A DNA stretch of 64,000 nucleotides from Bacteroidales bacterium (GCA_015060975.1 SUXI01000007.1:62001-126000); one strand, 5' to 3'; positions 1 to 8,374 are shown, counted from the stretch's first letter. The notes: generated from the letters alone by a model not told the origin. Numbers and translations are program-made.

Positions 1-858
1 TTGAGAAGCACCATTTACAGTAATTGAATAGTTGAAGTTGTATAGGTCGGTATTGCCAATGAGTGTAACTTTATCGCCCATCATTACAGACAAATTTTTG
101 CCGTCAAAATCAGTCACATCAACCCCATTTACTTTAACAGAAATACACCCAAGAACCTCAGCTTCATTTGCGCCGTATGAAAAAGTGATTGATGCAGGAA
201 TTACAGGGAAATTTGCAGCGATGTCAAGTTTGTCACCGTCAGCAACAGTTACATAATAACGACCGTAAGAATCGGTTTGTGCTACATCATTAAGTTTAAC
301 AGAATACAAAGTTTCGCCATAGTTAGTGTGTGAGATTTGGAATTGACTTTCAGTTTGAGGATTGAATTTAACAATGTTTTCTCCATTAATCAATTCTACT
401 TTTGTTCCATCATAATAAGTCATGTTAACTTTTGAAGCATCGTCAATATTAACCGTGCAACTTGCTGTGCGAGATGCAGCTAAATCAGCCGATTTAACCG
501 AAATCGTTTGTGCTGCGCCTGCATAAGAGCCGATATAGAAGTAGGTAGAACTGCCTGTTGAAGCTGAGCTGCCTGTTGTCTCGTTCATTGCATAGGTAAT
601 GACGTTTCCAGTTGTTGCGTTTACATATAAATATCCATAGTCTCCGGGAATTGTAAATGAACCACCTTGTTCGCTTGTAAATTGCGTTAAGTCAAGGTCA
701 ACTTGTTGAGTATTATAAGTTGCATCATAATACTGGTAATAAGCAGTTAAACGTGTTGCATCATCAACTTTTAATGTAACCGTAATGTCGGCTTTTGCGG
801 TAAATGACAATGCGATAGTCATTAGCGACATCATAAAAACAGAGTAAAGTTTTTTCAT
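1..858 (-). CDS. Secreted protein of unknown function, 3' end outside the window
   Basis: An ORF open from an ATG at 858 to the window edge (286 codons, no stop), so the ORF track misses it. The product starts with a typical signal peptide (MKKLYSVFMMSLMTIALSF, cleavage probably near AKA-DI) and continues as a beta-rich, Ser/Thr/Tyr-rich sequence without cysteine clusters or recognisable catalytic motifs. Short repeating stretches built around phrases such as TVTLKVDDA, CTVNIDDA and ISVKVNGVD suggest tandem Ig-like or similar beta-sandwich modules. I do not recognise the family. It is probably exported to the periplasm or cell surface; the C-terminal part, where a sorting domain would lie, is not visible. 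It is divergent from bcp and separated from it by an AT-rich 297-bp gap. Confidence 0.75.
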   Translation of the reverse strand, partial: MKKLYSVFMMSLMTIALSFTAKADITVTLKVDDATRLTAYYQYYDATYNTQQVDLDLTQFTSEQGGSFTIPGDYGYLYVNATTGNVITYAMNETTGSSASTGSSTYFYIGSYAGAAQTISVKSADLAASRTASCTVNIDDASKVNMTYYDGTKVELINGENIVKFNPQTESQFQISHTNYGETLYSVKLNDVAQTDSYGRYYVTVADGDKLDIAANFPVIPASITFSYGANEAEVLGCISVKVNGVDVTDFDGKNLSVMMGDKVTLIGNTDLYNFNYSITVNGASQ

Positions 859-1155
859 AAAATTTGAATTTAAATTATTTATTGATTTTAATTTTAAGAT
901 TAATATTCAAAGACTTTTTATAACCTTTCTAAAAAATTGGGCACAAAATTTGCAAAAAATATTCAGTTATGCAAGTTTTTGACTGAAAAATAATAATGAA
1001 ATGTTATATTTTTATAATAAATGTGAGAATGTGAAAGTTATTTGGTTTAAATAGTTTCACATTGTAAGTGGTGGATAGGATTTTTAGTTTAAATTTATGA
1101 TTATGTTGAATCTCTTTGTTACCTTTGTAAGGAAAATAAAAAATGAAATAAACTT
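859..1155. other. AT-rich divergent intergenic region
   Basis: A 297-bp gap between the divergent secreted-protein gene and bcp. It is strongly AT-rich. The only element I can name is a TACCTTTG box at 1120-1127, listed separately. I see no convincing hairpin or small ORF. Confidence 0.5.
1120..1127 (+). promoter_or_regulatory. Putative -7 box of the bcp promoter
   Basis: TACCTTTG matches the Bacteroidetes -7 consensus TAnnTTTG and lies 28 bp before the bcp ATG. I see no clear TTTG element at the usual upstream distance, so this is only a half-match. Confidence 0.5.
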
Positions 1156-1614
1156 ATGGCACTTGAAATAGGTGATAAAATTCCTAATGTATTGGGTATT
1201 GATGCCGATGGAAATGAGGTGTTGGCATCGGAATTTAAGGGTAAAAAATTAGTGATATATTTTTATCCAAAAGATAACACACCAGGATGTACTGCCGAGG
1301 CTTGTAGTCTGAGTAATGGATATGATGAATTGTTGCATGCGGGTTTTGCGGTTGTGGGAGTGAGCAAAGATAGCATAGCTTCTCATCGCAAATTCAGTGA
1401 CAAATATTCACTTCCGTTTAAATTGATTGCCGATGTCGATTTAATGTTAAATAAAGAGTTTGGTGTGTGGCAAGAGAAAAGAATGTGTGGCAGGACGTAT
1501 ATGGGAACTGTGCGCACTACATTTATAACCGATGAGGAGGGTTATATTACACATATTATAAAGAAAGTCGATACAAAAGGTGCGGCAACACAAATTCTTG
1601 ACATTACAAAATAA
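1156..1614 (+). CDS. bcp: Thioredoxin-dependent thiol peroxidase (Bcp/PrxQ peroxiredoxin)
   Basis: A 152-residue cytoplasmic peroxiredoxin of the AhpC/TSA fold that reduces hydrogen peroxide and organic hydroperoxides using thioredoxin. The PGCTAEAC motif holds the peroxidatic Cys45 and the resolving Cys50 five residues later, which is the PrxQ/Bcp arrangement. The length is normal for the family. The ATG at 1156 follows a TACCTTTG promoter box. It probably forms its own transcript: 125 bp and another promoter-like box separate it from lysC. Nothing is unusual about it. Confidence 0.93.
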   Translation: MALEIGDKIPNVLGIDADGNEVLASEFKGKKLVIYFYPKDNTPGCTAEACSLSNGYDELLHAGFAVVGVSKDSIASHRKFSDKYSLPFKLIADVDLMLNKEFGVWQEKRMCGRTYMGTVRTTFITDEEGYITHIIKKVDTKGAATQILDITK

Positions 1615-1688
1615 AATATCAAAGCAGGACTTGAATTTGAGTGTATAAAGAAAATATCAAACAAATAATATAACTCAGAAAAATATAC

Positions 1689-1696
1689 TATCTTTG
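1689..1696 (+). promoter_or_regulatory. Putative -7 box of the lysC-lysA promoter
   Basis: TATCTTTG fits TAnnTTTG and lies 43 bp before the lysC ATG. No clear TTTG partner is seen 19-20 bp upstream. I see no lysine riboswitch in the 125-bp leader, which would be too short for one. Confidence 0.45.
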
Positions 1697-1739
1697 CAAA
1701 GATTTATATTGAGATTTTTAATCCTATTAATTTTACAAG

Positions 1740-3059
1740 ATGAAAGTAATGAAATTTGGGGGTACATCAGTCGGTAGTGCCCAACGAATTAAACAAGTCG
1801 CGAAATTAGTGACTGAAAGAGGTAAAAATATTATTGTTTTATCGGCAATGTCTGGTACAACAAATACACTTGTGGAGATTTCGGATTATCTTTACAAGAA
1901 AAATACCGATGGAGCAAAAGAAACAATAAATGGATTGGAACAGAAATATAATCGCACCATTGATGAGTTGTATTCAACGCAAGAGTATAAAGAAAAAGCG
2001 TTAAAAGAAATAAAGGCATGCTTTAATTATATTCGTTCGTTTACAAAAGATATTTTCACCCTGTTTGAAGAAAAAGAAATACTTGCTCAAGGAGAATTGA
2101 TGTCAACAGCTTTAATGAACCTATATCTTCAAGAACAAGGTGTAAACTCAGAAATGTTGCCGGCGCTTGATTATATGCGTACAGATAAAAATGCTGAGCC
2201 TGATACTCAGTATATCAAGCAAAAGTTGACCGCGTTGCTTGAAAAGCATAAAGATGCCGATATATATATAACACAAGGATATATTTGTCGTAACGCCTAT
2301 GGTGAGATTGATAATTTGCAACGTGGGGGAAGTGACTATTCGGCATCATTGATAGGCTCTGCATTAAATGTCGATGAAATAGAAATATGGACCGATATTG
2401 ACGGTATGCATAACAACGACCCTCGATTTGTTGACGGAACTGAACCGGTTGAACAGTTGCATTTTGAGGAAGCTGCCGAATTGGCTTATTTTGGAGCTAA
2501 AATTCTTCATCCCACATGTGTGTTGCCAGCAAAATTAAACAACATCCCTGTGCGGTTGCTTAATACAATGCAACCCGAAGCCAAGGGCACATTGATTTAT
2601 AACACATCGTCAAGTTGTTCAATTAAGGCAGTAGCCGCAAAAGATAACATTACCGCAATTAAAATTAAAAGTGGTCGCATGTTGTTGGCATACGGATTTT
2701 TGCGTAAAGTGTTTGAAATTTTTGAAACATACCAAACTCCAATCGACATGATTGCTACTTCAGAAGTTGGCGTATCGGTAACCATTGACAATGAACGTAA
2801 TCTTCAAAACATTGTTGATGACTTAAAAAAATTCGGTACCGTTACCGTTGACAAAGATATGGTAATCATTTGCGTGGTAGGAGACCTTGAATGGCAAAAC
2901 CGCGGATTTGAAGCTAAGGTTATTGAAGCATTGAAGGATATCCCTGTGCGTATGATTTCGTATGGTGGTAGTAACTATAATATTTCTGTGCTCGTTCGCA
3001 AAGAAGATAAAGTGAAAGCGCTAAATGCATTGAGTGATCACCTATTTAAAAACAAATAA
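1740..3059 (+). CDS. lysC: Aspartate kinase (monofunctional)
   Basis: A 439-residue aspartokinase that phosphorylates L-aspartate, the first step to lysine/diaminopimelate, threonine and methionine. It opens with the amino-acid-kinase motif KFGGTSVGS (residues 5-13) and has the RGGSDYSASL substrate/nucleotide motif near residue 195. The C-terminal ~150 residues form the paired ACT regulatory domains, including VTIDNERN and the final SVLVRKEDKVKALNALS segment. It is not fused to homoserine dehydrogenase or to LysA. The gene lies 30 bp upstream of lysA in the same direction, so a lysC-lysA operon is likely. That points to a main role in lysine/meso-DAP supply, with feedback control through the ACT domains as an inference from the family. 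Confidence 0.93.
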   Translation: MKVMKFGGTSVGSAQRIKQVAKLVTERGKNIIVLSAMSGTTNTLVEISDYLYKKNTDGAKETINGLEQKYNRTIDELYSTQEYKEKALKEIKACFNYIRSFTKDIFTLFEEKEILAQGELMSTALMNLYLQEQGVNSEMLPALDYMRTDKNAEPDTQYIKQKLTALLEKHKDADIYITQGYICRNAYGEIDNLQRGGSDYSASLIGSALNVDEIEIWTDIDGMHNNDPRFVDGTEPVEQLHFEEAAELAYFGAKILHPTCVLPAKLNNIPVRLLNTMQPEAKGTLIYNTSSSCSIKAVAAKDNITAIKIKSGRMLLAYGFLRKVFEIFETYQTPIDMIATSEVGVSVTIDNERNLQNIVDDLKKFGTVTVDKDMVIICVVGDLEWQNRGFEAKVIEALKDIPVRMISYGGSNYNISVLVRKEDKVKALNALSDHLFKNK

Positions 3060-3089
3060 AGCTACATTTTTTACGATTACAAAAAAAAA

Positions 3090-4235
3090 ATGACAAATTT
3101 TCCGATATCAGAGTTTGAGAATCAATGCACTCCGTTTTATTTTTACGATATTACGTTGCTTCGCAGAACTCTCGATGAAATAAAACGCTATAGTAATCAT
3201 CCTGGTTATCATGTGCATTATGCTGTTAAGGCTAATGTAAATCCAGTGATCTTAGGTGAAATACTCAATGCCGGTCTTGGAGTGGATTGTGTGAGTGGGG
3301 GAGAGGTTGAAGCGGCGATGAAAGCCGGATTCTCTGCCGATAAAATCGTTTTCGCGGGTGTAGGTAAAAGTGATTGGGAAATAGAGATGGGGCTTACTCA
3401 TGATATTGCCTGTTTTAATGTTGAATCATTGCCCGAACTTGAAGTGATTCAAGAGATAGCTGCGAAGATGCAAAAAGTGGCGCGTGTCGCATTACGGGTA
3501 AACCCCAATATTGATGCACATACTCATCACTATATCACTACAGGATTGGCAGAAAATAAATTTGGCATCAATATTGAGAAACTTGATGATATTATTGAAG
3601 CGGCGATGAAAATGTCAAATGTGGAATTGCAAGGATTGCATTTTCATATAGGTAGCCAAATAACAATCAATGACCCATTTAAGCTATTAAGTGAAAAAAT
3701 CAATGAATTGCAGGCAAAATATGGCAAAAAAGGGATAACGTTCAAGTCAATTAACGTGGGTGGAGGATTAGGTATTGATTATGATAACCCGAATGAAAAC
3801 GATATTCCTGATTTTTATAGCTATTTCAATACATTCAAAAAGTATCTAAAACTCAACGAAGGGCAAGAACTTCATTTTGAGCTTGGTCGCTCGATAGTTG
3901 GGCAATGTGGAAGCCTAATCACTCGTGTGCTTTATGTGAAAGAAGGTACTGAAAAGAAATTTGCGATTGTTGATGCAGGCTTTACCGAATTGATTCGTCC
4001 TGCACTATATCAAGCACACCATAATATTGAAAATCTCACTAGCAATGATGAGATAGAAAAGTATGATGTAGTGGGTCCAATATGTGAGTCGTCGGATTGC
4101 TTTGGAGAAGATGAAATGTTGCCAAAAGTAAAAAGAGGTGATATAATTGCAATTCGTTCAGCAGGAGCATATGGCGAAATTATGGCTTCGCAATATAATT
4201 GTCGCAAGTTGCCAAAATCAGTTTATAAAATGTAG
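3090..4235 (+). CDS. lysA: Diaminopimelate decarboxylase
   Basis: A 381-residue fold-III PLP enzyme that decarboxylates meso-diaminopimelate to L-lysine, the last step of the pathway. Visible signatures are the PLP lysine in YAVKAN (K47), HFHIGSQ near residue 185, the glycine-rich NVGGGLGIDY phosphate-binding loop, ELGRSIVG, and CESSDCFGED near residue 331, which carries the cysteine contributed to the partner active site. The length is slightly short for LysA (usually 400-420) but all motifs are present. It follows lysC after 30 bp and is followed by a strong hairpin terminator, which closes the operon. Confidence 0.94.
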   Translation: MTNFPISEFENQCTPFYFYDITLLRRTLDEIKRYSNHPGYHVHYAVKANVNPVILGEILNAGLGVDCVSGGEVEAAMKAGFSADKIVFAGVGKSDWEIEMGLTHDIACFNVESLPELEVIQEIAAKMQKVARVALRVNPNIDAHTHHYITTGLAENKFGINIEKLDDIIEAAMKMSNVELQGLHFHIGSQITINDPFKLLSEKINELQAKYGKKGITFKSINVGGGLGIDYDNPNENDIPDFYSYFNTFKKYLKLNEGQELHFELGRSIVGQCGSLITRVLYVKEGTEKKFAIVDAGFTELIRPALYQAHHNIENLTSNDEIEKYDVVGPICESSDCFGEDEMLPKVKRGDIIAIRSAGAYGEIMASQYNCRKLPKSVYKM

Positions 4236-4260
4236 AAAAATCAGACCTGAAAATATGTGT

Positions 4261-4298
4261 GAGGTGTATCAAAAAAAATGATATACCTCACTTCTTTT
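4261..4298 (+). terminator. Terminator after lysA
   Basis: An 11-bp stem GAGGTGTATCA / TGATATACCTC with an A-rich loop is followed by ACTTCTTTTT. It ends the lysC-lysA unit. Confidence 0.8.
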
Positions 4299-4381
4299 TG
4301 TGACAAAGATGTTTTTACGGTAAATAGAAAAATCATTCTCAAAAAAGATGTGATTAACTTTTATTTACGACACTAAAATGT

Positions 4382-4389
4382 TAACTTTG
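4382..4389 (+). promoter_or_regulatory. Putative -7 box for the hydrolase-Mur ligase-Ddl operon
   Basis: TAACTTTG matches TAnnTTTG exactly, 15 bp before the hydrolase ATG. A T-run (4359-4362) sits at the -33 spacing, giving only a partial -33 match. Confidence 0.55.
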
Positions 4390-4404
4390 TGGTCATAAAA
4401 AATT

Positions 4405-5166
4405 ATGGAAAAGAATATCACAATCAACGGCTTAAATTTTCACTATACGGTGCACGGAAATGGGACTCCCATTGTTTTGATGCATGGGTGGGGATGCAAT
4501 TTAACAACCTTAAAAAGCATTGAAAAAATTGCCGCTGAAAATCATACTGTTTATAATGTGGATTTTCCCGGATTTGGAGATTCTAAAGAGCCGGGTGAAG
4601 TGTGGGGTGTGGAAGAATACACTCAACTCATAGAGGAGTTTATAAAGATCGAAAAGATAGAAAACCCCATATTGCTCGGGCATTCCTTTGGAGGTAGAGT
4701 GGGTATTTTATATTCATCACGCAATAAAGTGAAAAAACTAATACTTGTAGATGCGGCAGGAGTTAAGCCCATTCGTTCGTTGAAGTATTACTACAAAGTA
4801 TATACCTACAAGATAGGCAAACGGCTAATGCCATTGATTTATGGCAAAGAGGGCGCTCAAAAGCGAATTGAAGAGATGCGTGCAAAAAGAGGTTCAAGCG
4901 ATTATAATAACGCAAGCCCTATGATGCGTGCCATTTTGAGTAAAGTTGTAAATGAGGATTTGAGGTATTGTATGTCTGACATAAAAGCTCCGACATTGCT
5001 AATTTGGGGTGAAAATGACACAGCTACACCATTGAGAGACGCAAAAATCATGGAAAAACTGATTCCTGATGCCGGTTTAGTATCATTTCCGGGTTGTGGT
5101 CATTATAGCTTCCTTGACAACCCATTTCAATTTGCAGCAGTGTTGCGTAGTTTTATAAAAGAATAA
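4405..5166 (+). CDS. Alpha/beta-fold hydrolase
   Basis: A 253-residue soluble alpha/beta hydrolase with an intact catalytic triad. The oxyanion motif LMHGWGCN lies at 25-32, the nucleophile elbow GHSFGG puts Ser at 94, the acid is probably the Asp in GENDTATPL (~205), and the His is in GCGHYSF (~233). A helical cap of about 65 residues separates the core halves. There is no signal peptide, so it is cytoplasmic. The substrate cannot be read from the sequence. It is the first gene of a tight co-directional set with a membrane-anchored Mur ligase (20 bp downstream) and a Ddl-family ligase. That context suggests a role with cell-wall precursors or a similar D-amino-acid conjugate, which is inference only. 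Confidence 0.85.
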   Translation: MEKNITINGLNFHYTVHGNGTPIVLMHGWGCNLTTLKSIEKIAAENHTVYNVDFPGFGDSKEPGEVWGVEEYTQLIEEFIKIEKIENPILLGHSFGGRVGILYSSRNKVKKLILVDAAGVKPIRSLKYYYKVYTYKIGKRLMPLIYGKEGAQKRIEEMRAKRGSSDYNNASPMMRAILSKVVNEDLRYCMSDIKAPTLLIWGENDTATPLRDAKIMEKLIPDAGLVSFPGCGHYSFLDNPFQFAAVLRSFIKE

Positions 5167-5186
5167 TCTAACGAAAAGATATAATA

Positions 5187-6779
5187 ATGGAAATCGTGTT
5201 TTATATAGTTCCTTTATTTGCAATCATCAATATGTTTCTTGAATTGAAACGCGATTTGATGATGTTGCAACAAAATTCATATCGTAATGAACGATATATG
5301 CGTTGGCTTCGCGGTAGTCAAGACACAACTTCGACATCTCGATTGATAGCCATAGCAATTTTGTTTTTATCGCTAACATCATTTTGCCCTAATTTCATTG
5401 GTGCATATTTGATTTTATTATTCTCGGTTTTTAACTCGTTCAGATTTATCAAAGCCAAATACAAAAAACCGCTTGTTTTCACCAATAGAGCGCGTCGCAT
5501 CTACATCGTTGCTTCAATTCTCGCTATTATCTTGATTTGTGTAGGCGCATTTGCTTTTGGGATATCAGGAGACATCAAATCATTGTTGTCGACAAGTGCG
5601 GTTGTCGCATTAGGAACCTATATTGCCTCTCATGTCATAATATATATTGCGAATATTTTACTTGCTCCGGTTGAAAAACATATCAACAATGGATACTATA
5701 ATGATGCGGCTCGCATTCTATCATTAATGCCCGATTTGAAAATTATTGGTATTACCGGCAGTTATGGCAAAACAAGTACAAAGCATTATCTGCATCGTAT
5801 ATTGAGCGAAAAATATGATGTATTGATGACTCCCGGCAGTTTCAACACTACACTTGGCGTGATTCGCACTATTCGTGAATACCTTAAGCCTTATAATGAG
5901 GTTTTTATCGTAGAAATGGGCGCAAAGCAACAAGGCGACATCAAGGAGATTTGCGACCTTGTAAAACCTTATATGGGTATTGTCACGGCTGTTGGCGAGC
6001 AACATCTTGAATCGTTTAAGTCTATAGAAAATGTGCAACGCACAAAATTCGAATTGATTGATGCGCTTCCTAAAAATGGGGTGGGGATAGTCAATGATGA
6101 TTTTCCTTATGTGGCAAATCGCAAAGTGGATAATGTGGAATGTATTCGTTATGCTGTTAATGGAACTAAAAATGCGACATATACAGCAAAAGATATAGTA
6201 TATGATGAAACCGGCTCTCAATTCACCATAGTGGGAGGCGGCAAAGAATTGCGTCTTCACACTCGTTTGGTCGGAGAATGTAATATTTCTAACCTCATTG
6301 CAGCCGTAATTATCGCACTTCGTCTTGATGTTCCCGATGAAAAGATTCGTTATGCCGTTGAAAAGATTGAACAAGTTGAACATCGCCTCAACCTCAAACG
6401 CACACCGGGTGGTATTACAATAATCGATGATGCATTCAATAGCAATCCTACCGGTTCAAAAATGGCAATGGACGTATTGAGCCGATTCAACAAGGGCAAA
6501 CGTATTGTTATCACTCCCGGCATGATTGAACTTGGAGACAAGCAATATGAACTCAACGAAGCCTTGGGCGTAAAAATCGCTGAGTGTGCCGATGTCGCTA
6601 TTATAGTTGGGGAATACAACAAAGAAGCGCTTCTTAATGGCATCAAACAGGGTAAGATGAACAAAGAAAACGTTCATGCAGTAGCGTCATTTAACGATGC
6701 TCAACGAGTTCTTGCCTCAATAGCAAAAGCCGGCGATACCGTTCTTTACGAAAACGACCTTCCCGACACGTTTAAGTAA
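5187..6779 (+). CDS. Membrane-anchored Mur ligase family protein (MurF-like)
   Basis: A 530-residue ATP-dependent amide ligase of the Mur family. The N-terminal ~160 residues are unusual: four to five hydrophobic segments (about 1-16, 51-80, 107-126, 134-158) predict a membrane anchor in place of the normal MurF uridine-binding domain. The catalytic part follows, with the P-loop GSYGKTSTK (~188-196), the EMGAKQQGDI segment, HLESF, the DDAFNSNP motif with its Mg/substrate residues, and a C-terminal Rossmann domain ending in ENDLPD. It is longer than ordinary MurF (~430) and lies outside any division/cell-wall cluster. Automated annotation would call it MurF. The true acceptor is uncertain, and a second canonical murF elsewhere in the genome is expected. 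Co-directional with a Ddl homologue 41 bp downstream. Confidence 0.8.
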   Translation: MEIVFYIVPLFAIINMFLELKRDLMMLQQNSYRNERYMRWLRGSQDTTSTSRLIAIAILFLSLTSFCPNFIGAYLILLFSVFNSFRFIKAKYKKPLVFTNRARRIYIVASILAIILICVGAFAFGISGDIKSLLSTSAVVALGTYIASHVIIYIANILLAPVEKHINNGYYNDAARILSLMPDLKIIGITGSYGKTSTKHYLHRILSEKYDVLMTPGSFNTTLGVIRTIREYLKPYNEVFIVEMGAKQQGDIKEICDLVKPYMGIVTAVGEQHLESFKSIENVQRTKFELIDALPKNGVGIVNDDFPYVANRKVDNVECIRYAVNGTKNATYTAKDIVYDETGSQFTIVGGGKELRLHTRLVGECNISNLIAAVIIALRLDVPDEKIRYAVEKIEQVEHRLNLKRTPGGITIIDDAFNSNPTGSKMAMDVLSRFNKGKRIVITPGMIELGDKQYELNEALGVKIAECADVAIIVGEYNKEALLNGIKQGKMNKENVHAVASFNDAQRVLASIAKAGDTVLYENDLPDTFK

Positions 6780-6820
6780 TGCATAATTCACAATAAAATT
6801 AATAGTAAAATCAATATATA

Positions 6821-7999
6821 ATGAAAACTAACATTGGAGTATTTTTTGGTGGACGCTCTACCGAACATGAAATATCAGTGATTTCGGCATCACAAGCTAT
6901 GCACGCTATCAATCGTGACAAATATGATGTTACACCAATCTATATCACAAAGCAAGGCAAATGGTTTACCGGTGAGGCTCTTTTTGATGTGGCAAACTAT
7001 CGCGACATTCCGGCGTTAACAGCTAAATGTACCGAAGTATATATGAAGCCAATTTATGACGATTACAACCTTTATAAAGCTAAAAAATCGTTGTTTGGCT
7101 CAGATGTATTTTCACATCTTGATGTAGTTATCCCTGTGCTTCACGGCTCAAATGGCGAAGATGGAATATTTGAAGGTGTATTAGAGTCAACAGGCATTCC
7201 TTTTGCCGGTTGTAATACGTTGTCGTCGGCTAATGGTATGGATAAAATCACGATGAAGATGATACTTCAAGCTTGTGACATTCCTGTTGTAGATTACATT
7301 TGGTTTACCGATAAACAATGGTTTGCTCAACGCGATGAATTAATCGCCAAAATCGAAGAAAAAATCGGATATCCGGTAATCGTTAAACCCGCCAATCTCG
7401 GTTCAAGTGTAGGTATCGGTCGTGCAATCAATCGCGAACAGCTCATCGAAAAAATCAACGATGCCGAACGTTATTCTACTCGCATCATCGTTGAAGATAT
7501 GATTGAAGAACTTCAAGAAATCAACTGCTCTGTACTCGGTGACTGCGACGAATATCAAGCATCGGTGTGTGAAGAACCTATCAAGAGTGGCGAAATTCTC
7601 TCTTACGAAGATAAATATATGGGTGGCACAAAGGGGGCAAAAGGTATGCAAGCTTCACAAAAACGTATTCCCGCTGAATTGCCTGCCGAAGAAACTAAGC
7701 GCATTCAATTTCTCGCAAGCGAAACATTCCGAGTACTTTCATGTCATGGTGTGAGCCGTGTTGATGTAATTATTGACCGCAAAACTCGCAACATCTACGT
7801 TAACGAAATCAACACTATTCCGGGTTCATTATCGTTCTATTTGTGGGAAGCTACCGGCATTTCATTTGACAAATTGATGGATAAGCTTGTGCAACTCGCA
7901 CTTAAACGCAAACGAGAATCGGGCATGAAAACCGTATCATACGACCAAAATATCTTCTCACTTGGTGGTGGAGGCGTGAAAGGCAGTAAATTAAAATAA
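6821..7999 (+). CDS. D-alanine--D-alanine ligase family protein
   Basis: A 392-residue ATP-grasp ligase. It has the N-terminal motif FGGRSTEHEISVISA, the LHGSNGEDG substrate loop, the ATP-grasp segments VIVKPANLGSSVGIG and SVCEEPI, the omega-loop YEDKYMGG, and the Mg-binding RVDVIID and NEINTIPGS. The Tyr in YEDKY is the usual marker of D-Ala-D-Ala rather than D-Ala-D-Lac specificity. The INTIPGSLSFYLWE form resembles the Ddl type I associate with Firmicutes rather than the DdlB inside Bacteroidales dcw clusters (recollection, not a search). The C-terminal ~25 residues, with a glycine run, are an extra tail. Given its neighbours it probably makes the dipeptide used by the adjacent Mur ligase. 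A second ddl elsewhere would confirm that it is a paralogue. Confidence 0.82.
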   Translation: MKTNIGVFFGGRSTEHEISVISASQAMHAINRDKYDVTPIYITKQGKWFTGEALFDVANYRDIPALTAKCTEVYMKPIYDDYNLYKAKKSLFGSDVFSHLDVVIPVLHGSNGEDGIFEGVLESTGIPFAGCNTLSSANGMDKITMKMILQACDIPVVDYIWFTDKQWFAQRDELIAKIEEKIGYPVIVKPANLGSSVGIGRAINREQLIEKINDAERYSTRIIVEDMIEELQEINCSVLGDCDEYQASVCEEPIKSGEILSYEDKYMGGTKGAKGMQASQKRIPAELPAEETKRIQFLASETFRVLSCHGVSRVDVIIDRKTRNIYVNEINTIPGSLSFYLWEATGISFDKLMDKLVQLALKRKRESGMKTVSYDQNIFSLGGGGVKGSKLK

Positions 8000-8003
8000 A
8001 GAA

Positions 8004-8034
8004 TTTGTTGTTTAAATTTTATTATGTAACTTTG
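8004..8034 (+). promoter_or_regulatory. Consensus Bacteroidetes promoter driving the 6S-like RNA
   Basis: TTTG at 8004-8007, exactly 19 bp, then TAACTTTG at 8027-8034. This is a full match to the -33/-7 consensus. No ORF starts nearby, and transcription from about 8040 would run into a structured RNA. Confidence 0.8.
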
Positions 8035-8101
8035 TTGTAATTTACCAATGAGGCTGTAGCGACAGTCTCCGATAAAATAAATCTAGATAGAGAAATCTAT
8101 C

Positions 8102-8321
8102 AAAAAGGTGTTATTGAAATTTTATCTTCTACATTCAAACTTGGCCGTTAGAATTAGCAATGAAGATAAATTGACAATGGCACCTACATCGGTAGTTATA
8201 CACATATCCTGAGGATAATTGTATATACTAATCGGTGTGGGGCTGTCGTCTTATCCATTGCTAAGGTAAGCCAAGACCTGAATGTAGGATAAGATATAGA
8301 TACAATCCTCACACCTTTTTT
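8102..8321 (+). ncRNA. ssrS: Rod-shaped non-coding RNA, probable 6S RNA (Bacteroidales-1 type)
   Basis: About 220 nt fold by eye into one long interrupted hairpin. The closing stem is AAAAAGGTGT (8102-8111) with ACACCTTTTT (8311-8320). Then come CTACATTCA (8129-8137) with TGAATGTAG (8279-8287), CTTGGC (8140-8145) with GCCAAG (8270-8275), TTAGCAATG (8154-8162) with CATTGCTAA (8256-8264), and an apical hairpin TATCC-TGA-GGATA (8205-8217). A single rod of about 200 nt with internal bubbles is the architecture of 6S RNA, which binds RNA polymerase and releases it on outgrowth. The closing-stem T-run doubles as a terminator. A consensus promoter lies upstream. The primary transcript probably starts near 8040 and includes two more 5' hairpins. 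The 6S identity is inferred from shape and size; a covariance-model search would decide. Confidence 0.62.
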
Positions 8322-8374
8322 ATGTCTAAACGTTAACCGTTTCGCAGAGGATTGAGGAACACAAAATAGAAATA

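Noticed and set aside
1615-1739. Lysine riboswitch upstream of lysC
   Set aside because: The 125-bp leader is too short for a lysine riboswitch and lacks its conserved core.
5724-6383. 219-residue minus-strand ORF
   Set aside because: It lies opposite the conserved catalytic part of the Mur ligase, has no promoter or family features and is a shadow ORF.
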